DNA of 64,000 nt from Agapetus fuscipes (Eukaryota > Arthropoda > Insecta > Trichoptera > Glossosomatidae). Location: the NCBI GenBank assembly GCA_951799405.1, contig OX637351.1, positions 6,108,251 through 6,172,250 of the forward strand, read 5' to 3'. Numbering within the stretch: the stretch's first letter is position 1; every line of letters begins with the position of its first letter. The position numbers and the translations under genes are program-made. Below the pieces are notes generated by a model. It had not been told where the DNA came from, did no database searches, and saw only the letters and a program-made list of their open reading frames with translations. This document shows, piece by piece, positions 30,336 through 41,080 of the stretch.

Positions 30336-30627
30336 ATAATAAAAATAATATTTAGGATGATTTATTAGGTGAGCGCTGTTTTTGTGTGTATCACACCTCA
30401 ATAGCCCTCTGCGAGCTTAGTCGTCACTATAGAAAGCGCCGATTCTCACGCAAGACCCAGTTGCTGTAAGCTTGGATGGACCTTTAGTGACCGGTCTTTG
30501 GGAAAGGTAGGTATATGAATTTTTCACCCAGCAAACAGGTATATTTTTTTGTGCACCTCCGAGATTCGAACCCACAACCTTCCATTTACGAGTTCAAGGT
30601 GTTAACCACTGGCCTACGGACCGTACA
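30336..30627 (-). mobile_element. SINE A1, small deletion in body
   Basis: A1 tail AGGATGATTTATTAGGTGAG; body lacks most of the GAAGAGCACATTTG section; B box ATTCGAACCC; head ends CTACGGACCG. Confidence 0.8.
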
Positions 30628-30884
30628 ATGTATAATTTATGTTAGAAAGATATATGCACTTACATTTACCAGGGGTGTGCATCCGGCCAGGCCCGGATTA
30701 ACCCCTGTGGGGGCCCTGGTGCGAAAAAAAATCTCGGGGCCCCCTATAGCCCCCCCCCTTCCCCTCCCCCTCCCCCCTTATCACAAAATCCCCTCCCCTC
30801 GCGCTTATTTTTTTTCAGAACGCAAAATATACAATTTACGAACATGCTAATTGAATGGTTGAATTCCTTGATTCTATTCTTGAC

Positions 30885-31127
30885 TTTTAGGTTGGTATGA
30901 GGCTGACCACCCATACTGTAAAAAGATGGTTCACTTTGCCAATGACACCCCTGTTTCAGGGAAGGTCGGCAAGAGTTGCTAGGATTATATTCATTTGAGA
31001 TTGGGTTTTATATTGTAGGTCCACATGTGGCATGTGTAAGCGCAAACTTATACGTCTCTGCTTGCGAGAATGCATTTAATATGAATTTCAATTGATTTTC
31101 ATCTTTGATTTAGTTTTAGATTATAAT
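30885..31127 (+). repeat. Family C3
   Basis: TTGACTTTTAGGTTGGTATG to TTAGTTTTAGATTATA; C3 words GGGTTTTATATTGTAGGTCC. Confidence 0.8.
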
Positions 31128-31271
31128 AAAAACGGTACTAATTAGGTAAAAAAAAATGCAAGTACAATGCTACTTCTTAGCAATTTTCCCTCCGAATTTG
31201 CAGAGGTCTTTTGAGGTGTGATTCACACATAATAGATAAAGCTTATTTGACACATAAGTTTGTGTGAAACT

Positions 31272-31338
31272 GACCTCTATAATCTATAGTCATAGTTGCA
31301 AAGATATATTGACATTCAAGGCTCATTTTAATGCACTA
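31272..31338 (-). repeat. Family C4 3' piece
   Basis: CTATAGTCATAGTTGCAAAG to GGCTCATTTTAATGCA, cut by SINE B. Confidence 0.6.
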
Positions 31339-31339
31339 C

Positions 31340-31665
31340 CGGTCGATAGCTCAGTTGGTAGAGTGCTTGCATTCCATGCCGTGAGCTCGGGTACGAATCC
31401 CGCCGAAAATTCAGAAGTTATTTCCCGTTTCGGTGTTTATTTCAAACCCCAAAATAAAATACTGGCAAGGCTTACTCACCTTCACAAGAAATGAATACCA
31501 GCCTCCTCGGGAGCTGGGAAATCCCCACTTCAAATGAAGTGGTTGGCGTAGCCCCCTTACATGTAAAAATAAATAGGTTTCGCTCGCCACATGCGAAACC
31601 CTTTGGGGGAACGCGGCAAGAAGTTACACTAGATGTGTAGCTTAGTTGCGTTTTTTTTTGCGTTG
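31340..31665 (+). mobile_element. SINE B, complete
   Basis: Head GGTCGATAGCTCAGTTGGTA and B box GGGTACGAATCCCGCC, body with GGGAGCTGGGAAATCCCC, end TTAGTTGCGTTTTTTTTTGC. Hairpin TACAC-TAGA-TGTGTA near the 3' end. Confidence 0.88.
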
Positions 31666-32442
31666 TCCACAAGCGTCACGTGTAATTATCGCCTTTGCAT
31701 ATTACTAGGGTGGTCACCTGTTCATCAAAAATTTACTTAAATCAAGTTAATATTATTATCACAAAGCTCAAAAAATCTGACATCCTATCAACCAAATTTA
31801 CATTATTTTCGACACCGCCTATCTTCAATAAATCATCCATTGTTTAAATTTGCAATGTTTACTCTCTCGGCGCCAATGGCAATAAATGTTTTACAGCCGT
31901 CGGAGCCTTTTATTTTATATTTCCGCTGTGGACTTTACAAAGGCAAGTTATGCAGCTATTATCCTAGAAGTTCATTATAAGACACGAACAGGTGTCATAA
32001 AATCATACGCAGTCGATACCTTTGTTTACCTTTACTTTTTTTCTGACTTCCTACCCAGAAACTTTTTTCTTTATTACTGGAGGCTTTGTTTAAAATTTTT
32101 GGAGGCCCATTCAAGTCGTTAAGGGCCTCATTCAGATCGTCGGGGGCCTCGAACGTTTGCTGTGAGAAACTTTTATTATCGGTGTCTTTGTCTGGGCAAA
32201 ACGCAGCTTTTTGAGTCAAAAGTATTCAATATCAATTCCTACGAAATTTTTTAGAATTCCTTTAAAGTCTTTCGGGGCCCATCCTGGCGCGGGGCCCTGG
32301 TTCGGTCGCACCGCTCGAACCGCCCTAGATCCGGGCCTGTGCATCCAATACAGGCACATGCGCCTAATAGCCAATAGGTAGACAATATACCTGCCTATGG
32401 TAAAAAACCATTTAAGCTTGTCCATTGTCCGGTTGTTGTCCG

Positions 32443-32945
32443 GTCGATAGCTCAGTTGGTAGCGTGCTTGCATTCCATGCCGTAAGCTCGGGTTCGAATA
32501 CCACCGTGGTTGTCAGAAATTATTTTCCGTTTCGGTGTTTATTTCAAACCCCAAAATAAAATGCCGGCAAGGCTTACTCAGCCTTTACAAGAAATGAGAA
32601 CCAGCCCCATCGGGAGCTGGCAAACACCCACTTCAACTGAAGTGGTTGGCGTAAGGGCAGCCCCCTTACTTGTAATAATAAATAGGTAATTTATAGTTAT
32701 TACCCCAGTTTCAGGGAATGTCGGCAAGAGTTGCAGGGCTTATGTTCATTTGAGGTTTGGATTTTATTTGTAAGTACACAATCAGCATTTGTAAGCGCGA
32801 ACTACACGTGTTTGTTTGTGGGCATACATCTGAGAGCTTTGAATGAATATATCCTTGCAACTTAGATTATAGATGCGTTACCCTTCAGGGATATCGCGGC
32901 AAGAAGTTACACTATATTATGTGTAGCTTAATGGCGTTTTTTTGC
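32443..32945 (+). mobile_element. SINE B split by a C1
   Basis: Head GTCCGGTCGATAGCTCAG, body to AATAAATAGGTAATTTATAG, then C1, then GCGTTACCCTTCAGGG to TAATGGCGTTTTTTT. Confidence 0.85.
32698..32873 (+). repeat. Family C1, 5' truncated, nested in B
   Basis: Starts CCCCAGTTTCAGGGAATGTC; tail CTTAGATTATAGAT. Confidence 0.83.
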
Positions 32946-32949
32946 GGAT

Positions 32950-33060
32950 TGATTTATTCGTGTGAATCTCCTCAAGAGCCCTATGCGAGTGCGGTCGTCG
33001 CTAGTCTGCGCCAATTTCTCAAACGAGATCCAGTTGGATGTAAAGCTGTATGACCTCTTG
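32950..33060 (-). mobile_element. SINE A1 3' half, old
   Basis: TCGTGTGAATCTCCTCAAGA, GTCGTCGCTAGTCTGCGCC, AGATCCAGTTGGATGTAAAG. Confidence 0.55.
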
Positions 33061-33325
33061 CACTGCAATTACTCAGGACTCTCTGTCTTGTGCTGCTTCG
33101 TTTCATGGTCCCCTAACTTTCAGGACTTCCACGTTAGCCTTGACATTGTCTGCCTACCGTATCCTGGGACCTTCGAGTGGTCTTACACCGGAAGAGGCAC
33201 CATCCGAGACAATTCTGATGATCCTGGAGTCCTCTGCACGTGCTACATGTCCAGCCAACTCAAGTCTTCTTGATTTCATTACTGATACTGTTTCAAACAT
33301 GGAGTACCTGCGTGCATGCATACAT
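33061..33325 (-). mobile_element. RTE-like LINE C-terminal fragment (RTE-c)
   Basis: The minus strand reads SRRLELAGHVARAEDSRI, then a GVRPLEGPRIR-like stretch, stop codons, and a QDRESWVIAVQEV-like end. Order matches the RxRxAGHVARM..RGRPRxRW..QDRxxW pattern at the end of RTE polyproteins. Frames on the plus strand here are shadows. Confidence 0.65.
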
Positions 33326-34677
33326 AGAACAATCTGGTACTACTATGATGGTGGTAGAGTTACGAACTACGTGTAAAGTAATAGAGTGTATAAAAGCGTC
33401 TGGTATGATCTATAATGGTAGTGGAGCAGCTGTCTAGTGTACCTAATCTAGAACAGAGATAGAATAATCTGGAATATGCAATAAAAATCTCTTTTGTACC
33501 TATATAAAGGGACTGCAATAGGGCATCAGAAGAGTAGTCGCTTCAAGGGATTTGACATAAAATACCAATAAGCAGTGTTTGTCAATTGCTGTAAATTGTG
33601 AACTAAAAAGAGGACGAAAAAAGCATTGAACGACATATCTGCAGGATTCGGATTGAAATAAGAAAAACATGTTTTTTTAAATATTATTTTTTAATATTTT
33701 TTGCTTATTCATTTTTTCTTACACTTATTTGCGAATTATTTTTCATATATGTCACTACATTTTTTTCTTATTTGCCTAAGTATATACAAACAATACTGAA
33801 TCGGGTCGTATGCTATTTTTTATATATTTATATTTTACCATAGCTTCAAGTACATATTAAATCATTATAATGAGCATGATACTTACAACGTCAAACAAGA
33901 AAAAGTTAAATGTTTTTCAAAATGGATTATCGACTATTCTACATTGTTTTAATGTAAGGTATATCTTGTAAACAAATTCCAAGTAATTTTCAAATAAAAC
34001 TGAATAAATATTAGAATTCTTTTTACTGTGATTCACACCTCAAGAGCCTTCTGTGAATTGTTTTTGCGCAATTCTCAAGCAGAACACAATTTATATAGGG
34101 TAATTTCACATGTTTTTTTATTTCATAAAATGATAGACTACCTTTTTAACAATGCATCTGCGTTTTTAAAAAAAATATATCTGGCTTAGTTTTTAAATTA
34201 TAGCTCTGTAAAATTCACCCATTTTCGATTTCCAGTAAAACAGCTCATTTTTTATTTAGACCGTTGTGACGTCGATGGATCTTAGGATCTATGGAGTGTA
34301 CCGTTAGGTCTTCTAAGACCGACGGATCCATCTACGTAATTTTGACGTCACAGCGTGGCTAGTCGGTCCCACTGCGTTTTGGCGGGATTCAAATTCACGA
34401 CATTTTATTTTTTGTAAATTATCAATGATATCTTTATTTTCATTATTTAAAAAAATATATGGTTGTGATCCTTGAAATGTACTCTACACAACCATAGTAT
34501 TTTATACCGTTTTCCCCCCCACTGCAATTGCTTTTGTATAGACTTTGGTAAAGACAATTTTTTTTTTCAATCCAGAAAAGAGCATATTTGAAAATTGAAT
34601 ATTATTTTGTGCTTCACCGGGAATAGAACTCATGGCCTTTTGATTACGAGTCCTAAGCAATACCCACAAGAATACGC
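33326..34677. other. AT-rich; short palindrome and SINE A relic
   Basis: 34020-34085 keeps GATTCACACCTCAAGAGCC and AATTCTCAAGCAGAAC from an old A1. 34264-34353 is an inverted repeat with TGTGACGTC/GACGTCACA ends. Otherwise A/T-rich with nothing recognised. Confidence 0.4.
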
Positions 34678-34722
34678 GTCCAGAGTCATAATAAAAAGAG
34701 AGCTTGTATGAATAAACGCAAA
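34678..34722 (+). mobile_element. RTE-a short fragment
   Basis: TCCAGAGTCATAATAAAAAG and GAGCTTGTATGAATAA match 49140-49180 and 55818-55855. Confidence 0.55.
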
Positions 34723-34862
34723 AAACGCGACTAATCTACTCATATAGTGTAACTTCTTGCCGCGTTATTCCCGAAGGAGTCGCATGTGGCGAGTGGAAAC
34801 TATTTATTTTTAAAGGTAAGGGAGCAGCCTTACGCTAATTCAGTTGAAGTGGGGGACGCATG
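34723..34862 (-). mobile_element. SINE B 3' half
   Basis: GCGACTAATCTACTCATATA, CCCGAAGGAGTCGCATGTGG, AAAGGTAAGGGAGCAGCC, AATTCAGTTGAAGTGGGG. Confidence 0.75.
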
Positions 34863-34975
34863 CCGGTCAAACTTTGTTAAAGAGATGTCTTACGATTTTG
34901 CTTAAAAATATGCAAGTAAAATTGTCAGTTTTAAAAATAACCAGCAGCTGGTTTTAACATATTCTATTTTGTTAC

Positions 34976-35382
34976 TGTTTGGGCGAACTGTTAGGTAGGT
35001 TTGTTATGGGTAGCTGGCCATAAAATCCTTGTCCTTGTGCCTATAATCTGACCTATCCGATTTGCCCAATCACCTGTCTCCAGCCAGTACTTCTTCATAC
35101 GCGGCCTTGGATAGACGTGTCCATCGCAGTGTACACCGCGCGCGAACGAAGGAGAAACCACACACAAAAACGCGACCAGTGCTCCGCGAAAGAGGCATCC
35201 ATTGGAGATAAGGTGAGTCCAGACCATTTGATTCCGTGATTCCTTCCCCCTTGCTCCATTGGTTGGCTGCCTAGACAGATTTGTTGGGCAGTTCGTCCGA
35301 TCGCGATAATCGAGAACCAGTTTGCGATCTCAAATCCTCCCCCTCGCATTACCACATGATAGCGTCAAACTTGGCGTTATCA
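34976..35382 (+). repeat. BEL/Pao 5' LTR
   Basis: TGTTTGGGCG .. TTGGCGTTATCA, TG/CA boundaries. Short minus-strand frames inside it are chance. Confidence 0.95.
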
Positions 35383-35821
35383 TAATTTTGGTCCTTACAG
35401 AACCGGATCGTAAATTAAAAATTAGATTCACGTAATATTAATTCAGATTCTTATAGTTTGAAATCGGATTCAAAAAAAAAATATTCGCCATTTTTATTGC
35501 TACAATTCGTGACGCGTTCATACATTATTATCATAAATATCGCTTTGGAATCGAAGTGCGGGTTAATTATTTAATTGCCTTGTAGGTATACCTATCTCTT
35601 GCATTTTAGGTACATTCGAATTAAGCCCGCGGTATAAGTAACTACCTAGGTACTAGCATTGTTTACTTTCTTTGTTTACATTATTTGTTTACATTTTGAT
35701 AAAATTATTATAACCTTCTTCTTTCTTTGCTACTTCAATTTATAAGGACTTGTACGTACGGGATTAGTAAAAATTATTATTAATTTTATCAAATTTAATT
35801 TATTAAAGCCAAATTTAAAAC
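35383..35821 (+). other. BEL/Pao leader
   Basis: Contains the candidate primer-binding site and an A/T-rich untranslated leader. No upstream frame of note. Confidence 0.8.
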
Positions 35822-38800
35822 ATGACGTCAGAACGCGAGAAACGGGCATTTCAACGACGTAAGGAGCGCCTCCAGAATGAGATAGAGACGTACTTGGAAC
35901 GGGCACAATGCATTTTCGATACCATTAATTCAATTCATTTGGGAGAAATTTATTTGCGTAAATTTAAAGTGCACGCGGCAGGCATTGACAACTGGCGTAA
36001 AGAATTTTTATTACTGGTAAAAGAAAAAAATGATTTAATTGCAGAAAGTGAGGAAGATGAAGCATCAGATAATAATATTATTCTGACATTTGAAGATTTA
36101 TACGCTGAAATTAAATATACTTACGAGAATTTAAAAGACACAACAAAAACCTCAAGTGCAAATGATATTCCTTTAAAAAGGAGCATCCAACTGCCACGAT
36201 TGGAGCTGTGTGCCTTCAACGGAGATGTAAACAATTGGCCGGTGTTTTATGAAAATTTTAAATCTATGGTCCATGAGAATGACAGTCTAACGGAAGGTGA
36301 AAAGATTCAATATTTAGTTGGAAAACTGGTAGGAAAAGCTCAAAGCATTTGCCAAGGTTTATTGCCAACTGCTCAAAATTATACAATTTTATGGAATTCG
36401 TTGGTCAAGAAATACAACGATAAGCGCGTTCTGGCAACAACTTATCTAGAGAAATTGTTAAATATTCCTGCAGTAAAGGAACCATCTGCCTCAAACTTGG
36501 AGGACTTTATTGATCTATTTTCAGGTTTAACTGCTGCAATCAAACAGTTGAACATGGAGAATCTAGAAGACTTTATATTCATACACATTGCGTGTAAGAA
36601 ACTTGACATGGATACGATTAAGGCTTTTGAAGTTTCTATACAAGATTCTTCAGACTCAGTAGATTCAATAAAATTTGTGGAATTCATTAGAAATTACTCG
36701 CGAATACTACAGCGCGCAAACGGAAGTAGAAGCAGTAAAATTAACAATCAAATTAACGCGATGCCGCGCAAGCCCTCAGCTTCCCAGAAAAACGTTAGGG
36801 CATTTGTGACAGTTAATACTGACAAATGTTTGTTGTGCGGAGATAACAACCACTCAAAGTTGTACCAGTGTCCGAAATACACTATCCTGGACGCTCGGGA
36901 AAGGTACAATTTTATAAAATCAAAGAAATTATGTGTCAATTGTCTAAGTACGATGCATAATCTCAAGAATTGTAAATCAAAGGGAAGATGCAGCGTTTGT
37001 AATCGATCCCACCATACTAGCCTGCATTTCAACTTGAATTTGCAAGCCGCGGCCGAAGAAAAGGCGGAGCCCCTAGCGCTTTGTGCTATGGGCCCTAATT
37101 CTAGTGAGGTAGAATCTACGGTTTTACTAGGAACTGTTTGTTGTGTAATCTTAGACAAGCGGGGTCAAAGACACACTATTCGCGCTTTATTAGACAGTGC
37201 TTCACAGAGAGACATAATAACGGCCTCCTGTTGTCGAGAACTTCATCTTGATGTAAAGACGACGCGAGACAAAGTTGTTTCAGGAATAGGGGATATTGTC
37301 AACCCTATCAAGGGAGTGACAACAATTACCCTTCTTTCGAGAGTTGAGAAATCGGTCAATTTTAAACTATCGCCTTTGGTGGTTAATCAAATAACTGATA
37401 AAATACCCGTCGCCAACATTAATATTGAAAATTTAGAATATTTAAAATCATTACGTTTGGCTGATGAAAAATATTTTATTCCCGGAAAAATTGACATGAT
37501 TCTGGGTGCAGATGTATTCTCCCGTGTGATAAAACACAACACTATCTCACGAAATTTAGGCGAGCCAGTTGCACTGGATACCCTATTTGGGTATGTGGTA
37601 CTAGGGAAAGTTCCAGTGCTACCGGCAATCAAAACAGATTATTGTTTCTTTTCAACAATTGAAATTGAAATGAAAAATATCTTGGAGTTGGAGGACGTAT
37701 CGGACGTCTCCACTGCACAAATCGAGGAGCTGGTATGTGAAGAAAAATATACTAGTACCACCACGCGAGACGAGACTGGTAGATTTTCCGTAATGCTGCC
37801 TTTCAAGACCGATCCGGGGCAGCTTGGTGACTCTCAGAGAGCGGCAGAGCGGAGATTTTACGCGTTAGAAAGGAAACTGCTTTCAAACTCTTCTGTAAAT
37901 TTGGAATACGACCTTAATATAAAAAAGCATATACAAGAAGAGTATTTGAATTCTGTAAATATAAATTCGGATCAATGCTTGAGCTTGCAATACATAGCCC
38001 CGCATCATGCAGTGATACGTGAAAATAAATCCACAACTAAGGTTCGCGCAGTAATAGATGCTAGTATGAAAACTACATCAGGATTATCGCTGAATGATGT
38101 TCTACATACGGGTAGAAATCTTCAAAATGATCTATTTAAAATAATATTACACTTTCGCTTGTTTCCAGTTGCTCTAAGCGCTGACATACGTAAAATGTAT
38201 ATGCAAATTCTGGTAAATAAAGAGCATAGATGCTATCAGAGAGTTTTATATCGGTTTGATAAAAATGATCCACTTCAGCTTTTTGAATTTACACGCGTAC
38301 CATTTGGCTTAAAGTGCAGCCCATACCTTGCAATGCGTACCGTTCGTCGTTTAATTGATGATGAGCGAACACGTTTTCCATTAGCGGCACTTGTAGCAGA
38401 GAGAGATATTTACATGGATGATTTGGTTTCTAGCTGTTTAAATGATGAAGAGGCTATCGCACTTTCAAACCAGTTGATTGAATTATTTCTTGCGGGCGGT
38501 TTTGAATTAGTGAAGTTCTCGAGTAATTCACCATCAGTCATGGGAGGCATTCCCTCAGCTTGTCGCATTTCTGAAGCTGTGGAGTTCAGTTCAGAAGATC
38601 AATGTACCATCCTTGGTTTGCATTGGTTGCCTGGAAAGGATGTTTTTACCTTTAGTGTCACTAACAAATTTCGTAAATGTACAAAACGAAATATTCTGTC
38701 GACAATTGCGCGCTTCTGGGATTTGATGGGGTTTGTCGCACCCGTGATTGTAACAGCTAAATTAATGATTAAATTTCTCTGGGAACATAAAATCGATTGG

Positions 38801-40960
38801 GACGATTGTCCTCCTCAGAGTATAATTTCAACTTGGGAAAATTATGAATCGGAACTCCCACTCCTTCAAAGTATTCAGCTGCCACGTCATACAGGTGTAA
38901 CGCAGGAGTCGATTATATCCCTATTGGGATTCGCGGACGCAAGTGAGAGAGCATATGGAGCGGTGATATATATTCATGTATATAATCCTCCAAGTAAACG
39001 CGGAGAAATAAGTTTAGCTTGTGCAAAGTCGCGAGTAGCTCCAAGTCGTACAATATCTTTAGCAAGACTTGAATTATCGGGAATATTGATATTGTCAAAA
39101 TTAATGCGTGTAGTCATTGATACATATTCAACTCGCTGCCAAATTAATAATGTATACGCCTTTTCTGATAGTACAGTGGCACTCGCTTGGGTTCATTCAC
39201 ACCCATCCCGCTGGCAGACTTTCATCGCGAATAGAGTAACTATAATTCAGGATAATATACCTCCAAGTCAGTTTTATCATATTGCCGGGAAAGACAATCC
39301 CGCGGATTGTCTCTCACGCGGCCTGACTCCCGCACAATTAATTGACCACCCGCTCTGGTTTAAAGGCCCTGCCTTCGCGCGCTCACCAATTGAAGAATGG
39401 AATTTTTGTAAATTTGATCCAAATACTATTGAAAACCCGCCGGAACAAAAAATAAAAGTTATGACTGTAATGGATAACTTACCCAAGCAACCAACTTTAT
39501 TAGGTTCACTCGCTGAACGAATCTCTTCCTGGAGTAAATTGTTAAGAGTTGTTATTTACATACTTCGTTTTATAAAAAGATTGTCATCAAAATTTGAAGT
39601 CTCTCACCTACGGTTTGCAGAAATCGTAGTTATAAAAGACTTACAAAATCATCATTTTTCGAACGAAATTAAAAACGCGAAAGCCGGTAAAGTCTTATCT
39701 CCTGCATTTCGTAAGCTTAATGCCTTTATCGACGCCGATGGGTTGTTACGAGTAGGAGGGAGACTTGTAAACGCTGACTTAGCTTATGACAGTAAACATC
39801 CAATACTTTTACCAGGTCGCGGTCATATTTTGAATTTAATCATTGATTACTATCATAGAAAATTCTTGCATTCCGGACCTCAGTTACTGATGTCCCTTTT
39901 GCGACAAAATTTCTGGATTTTGTCGGCTAGAAATATTGTGCGTAAACGCGTCCAATTATGTAATACTTGTTATAAGGTTAATCCAAAATCACGCTTCCCC
40001 CTCATGGGGGATTTACCTGCCTGTCGGGTAAATGAAGGTAAGGCATTTTTCCACTGTGGCATAGACTACGCGGGCCCCTTAAGTGTGATTCCTTATAGAA
40101 AAAGAGGTGTGCACAAAATTAAAGCATACATTTGTGTGTTTGTGTGCTTAATCACGAAAGCGGTTCATATCGAACTCGCATCAGATCTAAGCACGGAAAC
40201 ATTTATTAACGCTCTTAAGCGATTTTTGTCGCGACGCGGGCCGGTAAAAATAATGTACTCAGACTGTGGGACAAACTTCATTGGTGCAAAATCTCACCTC
40301 GATGCTCTCTATGGTCTCCTGGAGTCTGAAGCTTTTCAAAATAAGTTCGACAGGGAACTAAGAGACCATCGGATAGATTGGAAGTTCAATCCCCCATCCG
40401 CCCCGCATTTCGGTGGAATTTGGGAGAGTAACGTGCGGAGTATCAAACTCCATCTGAATCGAGTAATTGGTAAACAATTATTGACATTCGAGGAAATGTC
40501 TACAGTACTTGCGCAAATTGAAGCAATTTTAAACTCCAGACCGCTTTCATGTTTGAGTGCCGATCCATCCGAACCTATTGCTCTAACCCCCGCACATTTT
40601 CTCACATTGACTCCTCTAAAGTCACTTCCGGCGACAGATACCTCCTCTAGAGACATTAGTTTACTGTCTCGTAAACAGTATGTGGACCATTTAGTTCAGT
40701 CTTTCTGGAAACGGTGGAAGGTGGAGTACCTTCACACTCTCCAAACGCGTCAGAAATGGAACACGGAAACAGAGCCAATCAAGATTGGATCTGTTGTCTT
40801 GTTAAAAACTGAAGGTAGTGCACCTCTTAATTGGCCACTAGGAGTTATTGAGGATGTCTTTCCGGGAGCGGACGGTATAGCTAGAGTAGTTAATGTCCGG
40901 ACGAAAACTGGAACTTATAGGCGTCCAGTTGTCAAGGTTTGTCCGTTGCCAAATCAATAA
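35822..40960 (+). CDS. BEL/Pao gag-pol polyprotein, 1712 aa
   Basis: Encodes the structural and replication proteins of the retrotransposon. In order: a gag region with the DUF1759-like segment around residues 120-210 (LELCAFNGDVNNWPVFYENF); zinc knuckles with Cys336, Cys339 and from Cys371 (CVNCLSTMHNLKNC); an aspartic protease with D458 in ALLDSAS; a Pao-type reverse transcriptase with ALSADIRKMYMQI and catalytic YMDD at 864-867; RNase H with GFADAS (D1039) and LARLELSG; an integrase with an HHCC zinc finger near 1350-1390 and catalytic residues D1415 (GIDYAGP), D1481 (YSDCGTN) and E1535 (GGIWES); and a C-terminal DUF5641-like domain. The D1481-E1535 spacing is longer than the usual 35. No stops or frameshifts, all catalytic motifs present: probably functional. 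The first ATG after the leader was taken as start. Confidence 0.95.
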   Translation: MTSEREKRAFQRRKERLQNEIETYLERAQCIFDTINSIHLGEIYLRKFKVHAAGIDNWRKEFLLLVKEKNDLIAESEEDEASDNNIILTFEDLYAEIKYTYENLKDTTKTSSANDIPLKRSIQLPRLELCAFNGDVNNWPVFYENFKSMVHENDSLTEGEKIQYLVGKLVGKAQSICQGLLPTAQNYTILWNSLVKKYNDKRVLATTYLEKLLNIPAVKEPSASNLEDFIDLFSGLTAAIKQLNMENLEDFIFIHIACKKLDMDTIKAFEVSIQDSSDSVDSIKFVEFIRNYSRILQRANGSRSSKINNQINAMPRKPSASQKNVRAFVTVNTDKCLLCGDNNHSKLYQCPKYTILDARERYNFIKSKKLCVNCLSTMHNLKNCKSKGRCSVCNRSHHTSLHFNLNLQAAAEEKAEPLALCAMGPNSSEVESTVLLGTVCCVILDKRGQRHTIRALLDSASQRDIITASCCRELHLDVKTTRDKVVSGIGDIVNPIKGVTTITLLSRVEKSVNFKLSPLVVNQITDKIPVANINIENLEYLKSLRLADEKYFIPGKIDMILGADVFSRVIKHNTISRNLGEPVALDTLFGYVVLGKVPVLPAIKTDYCFFSTIEIEMKNILELEDVSDVSTAQIEELVCEEKYTSTTTRDETGRFSVMLPFKTDPGQLGDSQRAAERRFYALERKLLSNSSVNLEYDLNIKKHIQEEYLNSVNINSDQCLSLQYIAPHHAVIRENKSTTKVRAVIDASMKTTSGLSLNDVLHTGRNLQNDLFKIILHFRLFPVALSADIRKMYMQILVNKEHRCYQRVLYRFDKNDPLQLFEFTRVPFGLKCSPYLAMRTVRRLIDDERTRFPLAALVAERDIYMDDLVSSCLNDEEAIALSNQLIELFLAGGFELVKFSSNSPSVMGGIPSACRISEAVEFSSEDQCTILGLHWLPGKDVFTFSVTNKFRKCTKRNILSTIARFWDLMGFVAPVIVTAKLMIKFLWEHKIDWDDCPPQSIISTWENYESELPLLQSIQLPRHTGVTQESIISLLGFADASERAYGAVIYIHVYNPPSKRGEISLACAKSRVAPSRTISLARLELSGILILSKLMRVVIDTYSTRCQINNVYAFSDSTVALAWVHSHPSRWQTFIANRVTIIQDNIPPSQFYHIAGKDNPADCLSRGLTPAQLIDHPLWFKGPAFARSPIEEWNFCKFDPNTIENPPEQKIKVMTVMDNLPKQPTLLGSLAERISSWSKLLRVVIYILRFIKRLSSKFEVSHLRFAEIVVIKDLQNHHFSNEIKNAKAGKVLSPAFRKLNAFIDADGLLRVGGRLVNADLAYDSKHPILLPGRGHILNLIIDYYHRKFLHSGPQLLMSLLRQNFWILSARNIVRKRVQLCNTCYKVNPKSRFPLMGDLPACRVNEGKAFFHCGIDYAGPLSVIPYRKRGVHKIKAYICVFVCLITKAVHIELASDLSTETFINALKRFLSRRGPVKIMYSDCGTNFIGAKSHLDALYGLLESEAFQNKFDRELRDHRIDWKFNPPSAPHFGGIWESNVRSIKLHLNRVIGKQLLTFEEMSTVLAQIEAILNSRPLSCLSADPSEPIALTPAHFLTLTPLKSLPATDTSSRDISLLSRKQYVDHLVQSFWKRWKVEYLHTLQTRQKWNTETEPIKIGSVVLLKTEGSAPLNWPLGVIEDVFPGADGIARVVNVRTKTGTYRRPVVKVCPLPNQ

Positions 40961-41080
40961 CATTACAAAATAATATACAGTCCACTCGCTAAATTAAGTA
41001 GATTTAAGTTATAATAATAAACAAATAAAAAAAAAAAATCATTGTTTTGAAAGGACTACGTCCTCTCAAGCTGGGGGGCA

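Larger units (their letters stand above)
30688..32338. mobile_element. Large hAT-like element carrying SINE insertions
   Basis: Left end CAGGCCCGGATTAACCCC, right end GATCCGGGCCTG; inner ends GGGGCCCTGGTGCG and CGCGGGGCCCTGGTTCGG match the 227-bp relative at 26348. TGCATCC lies next to both ends (left one two bases away), an 7-8 bp duplication. No transposase frame was recognised; at least one C3, a C4 piece and a SINE B account for half its length. Confidence 0.65.

Noticed and set aside
31340..31410. True tRNA genes at SINE A and B heads
   Set aside because: A and B boxes are fine but the acceptor and anticodon stems do not close into a full cloverleaf and SINE bodies follow.
32962..33376. 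Two overlapping plus-strand frames
   Set aside because: Antisense of the RTE-c fragment, which has family motifs on the minus strand.
34991..35355. Minus-strand frames in the LTRs (repeated at 41096-41460)
   Set aside because: They occur identically in both LTRs and lack any known domain; chance frames in non-coding LTR.
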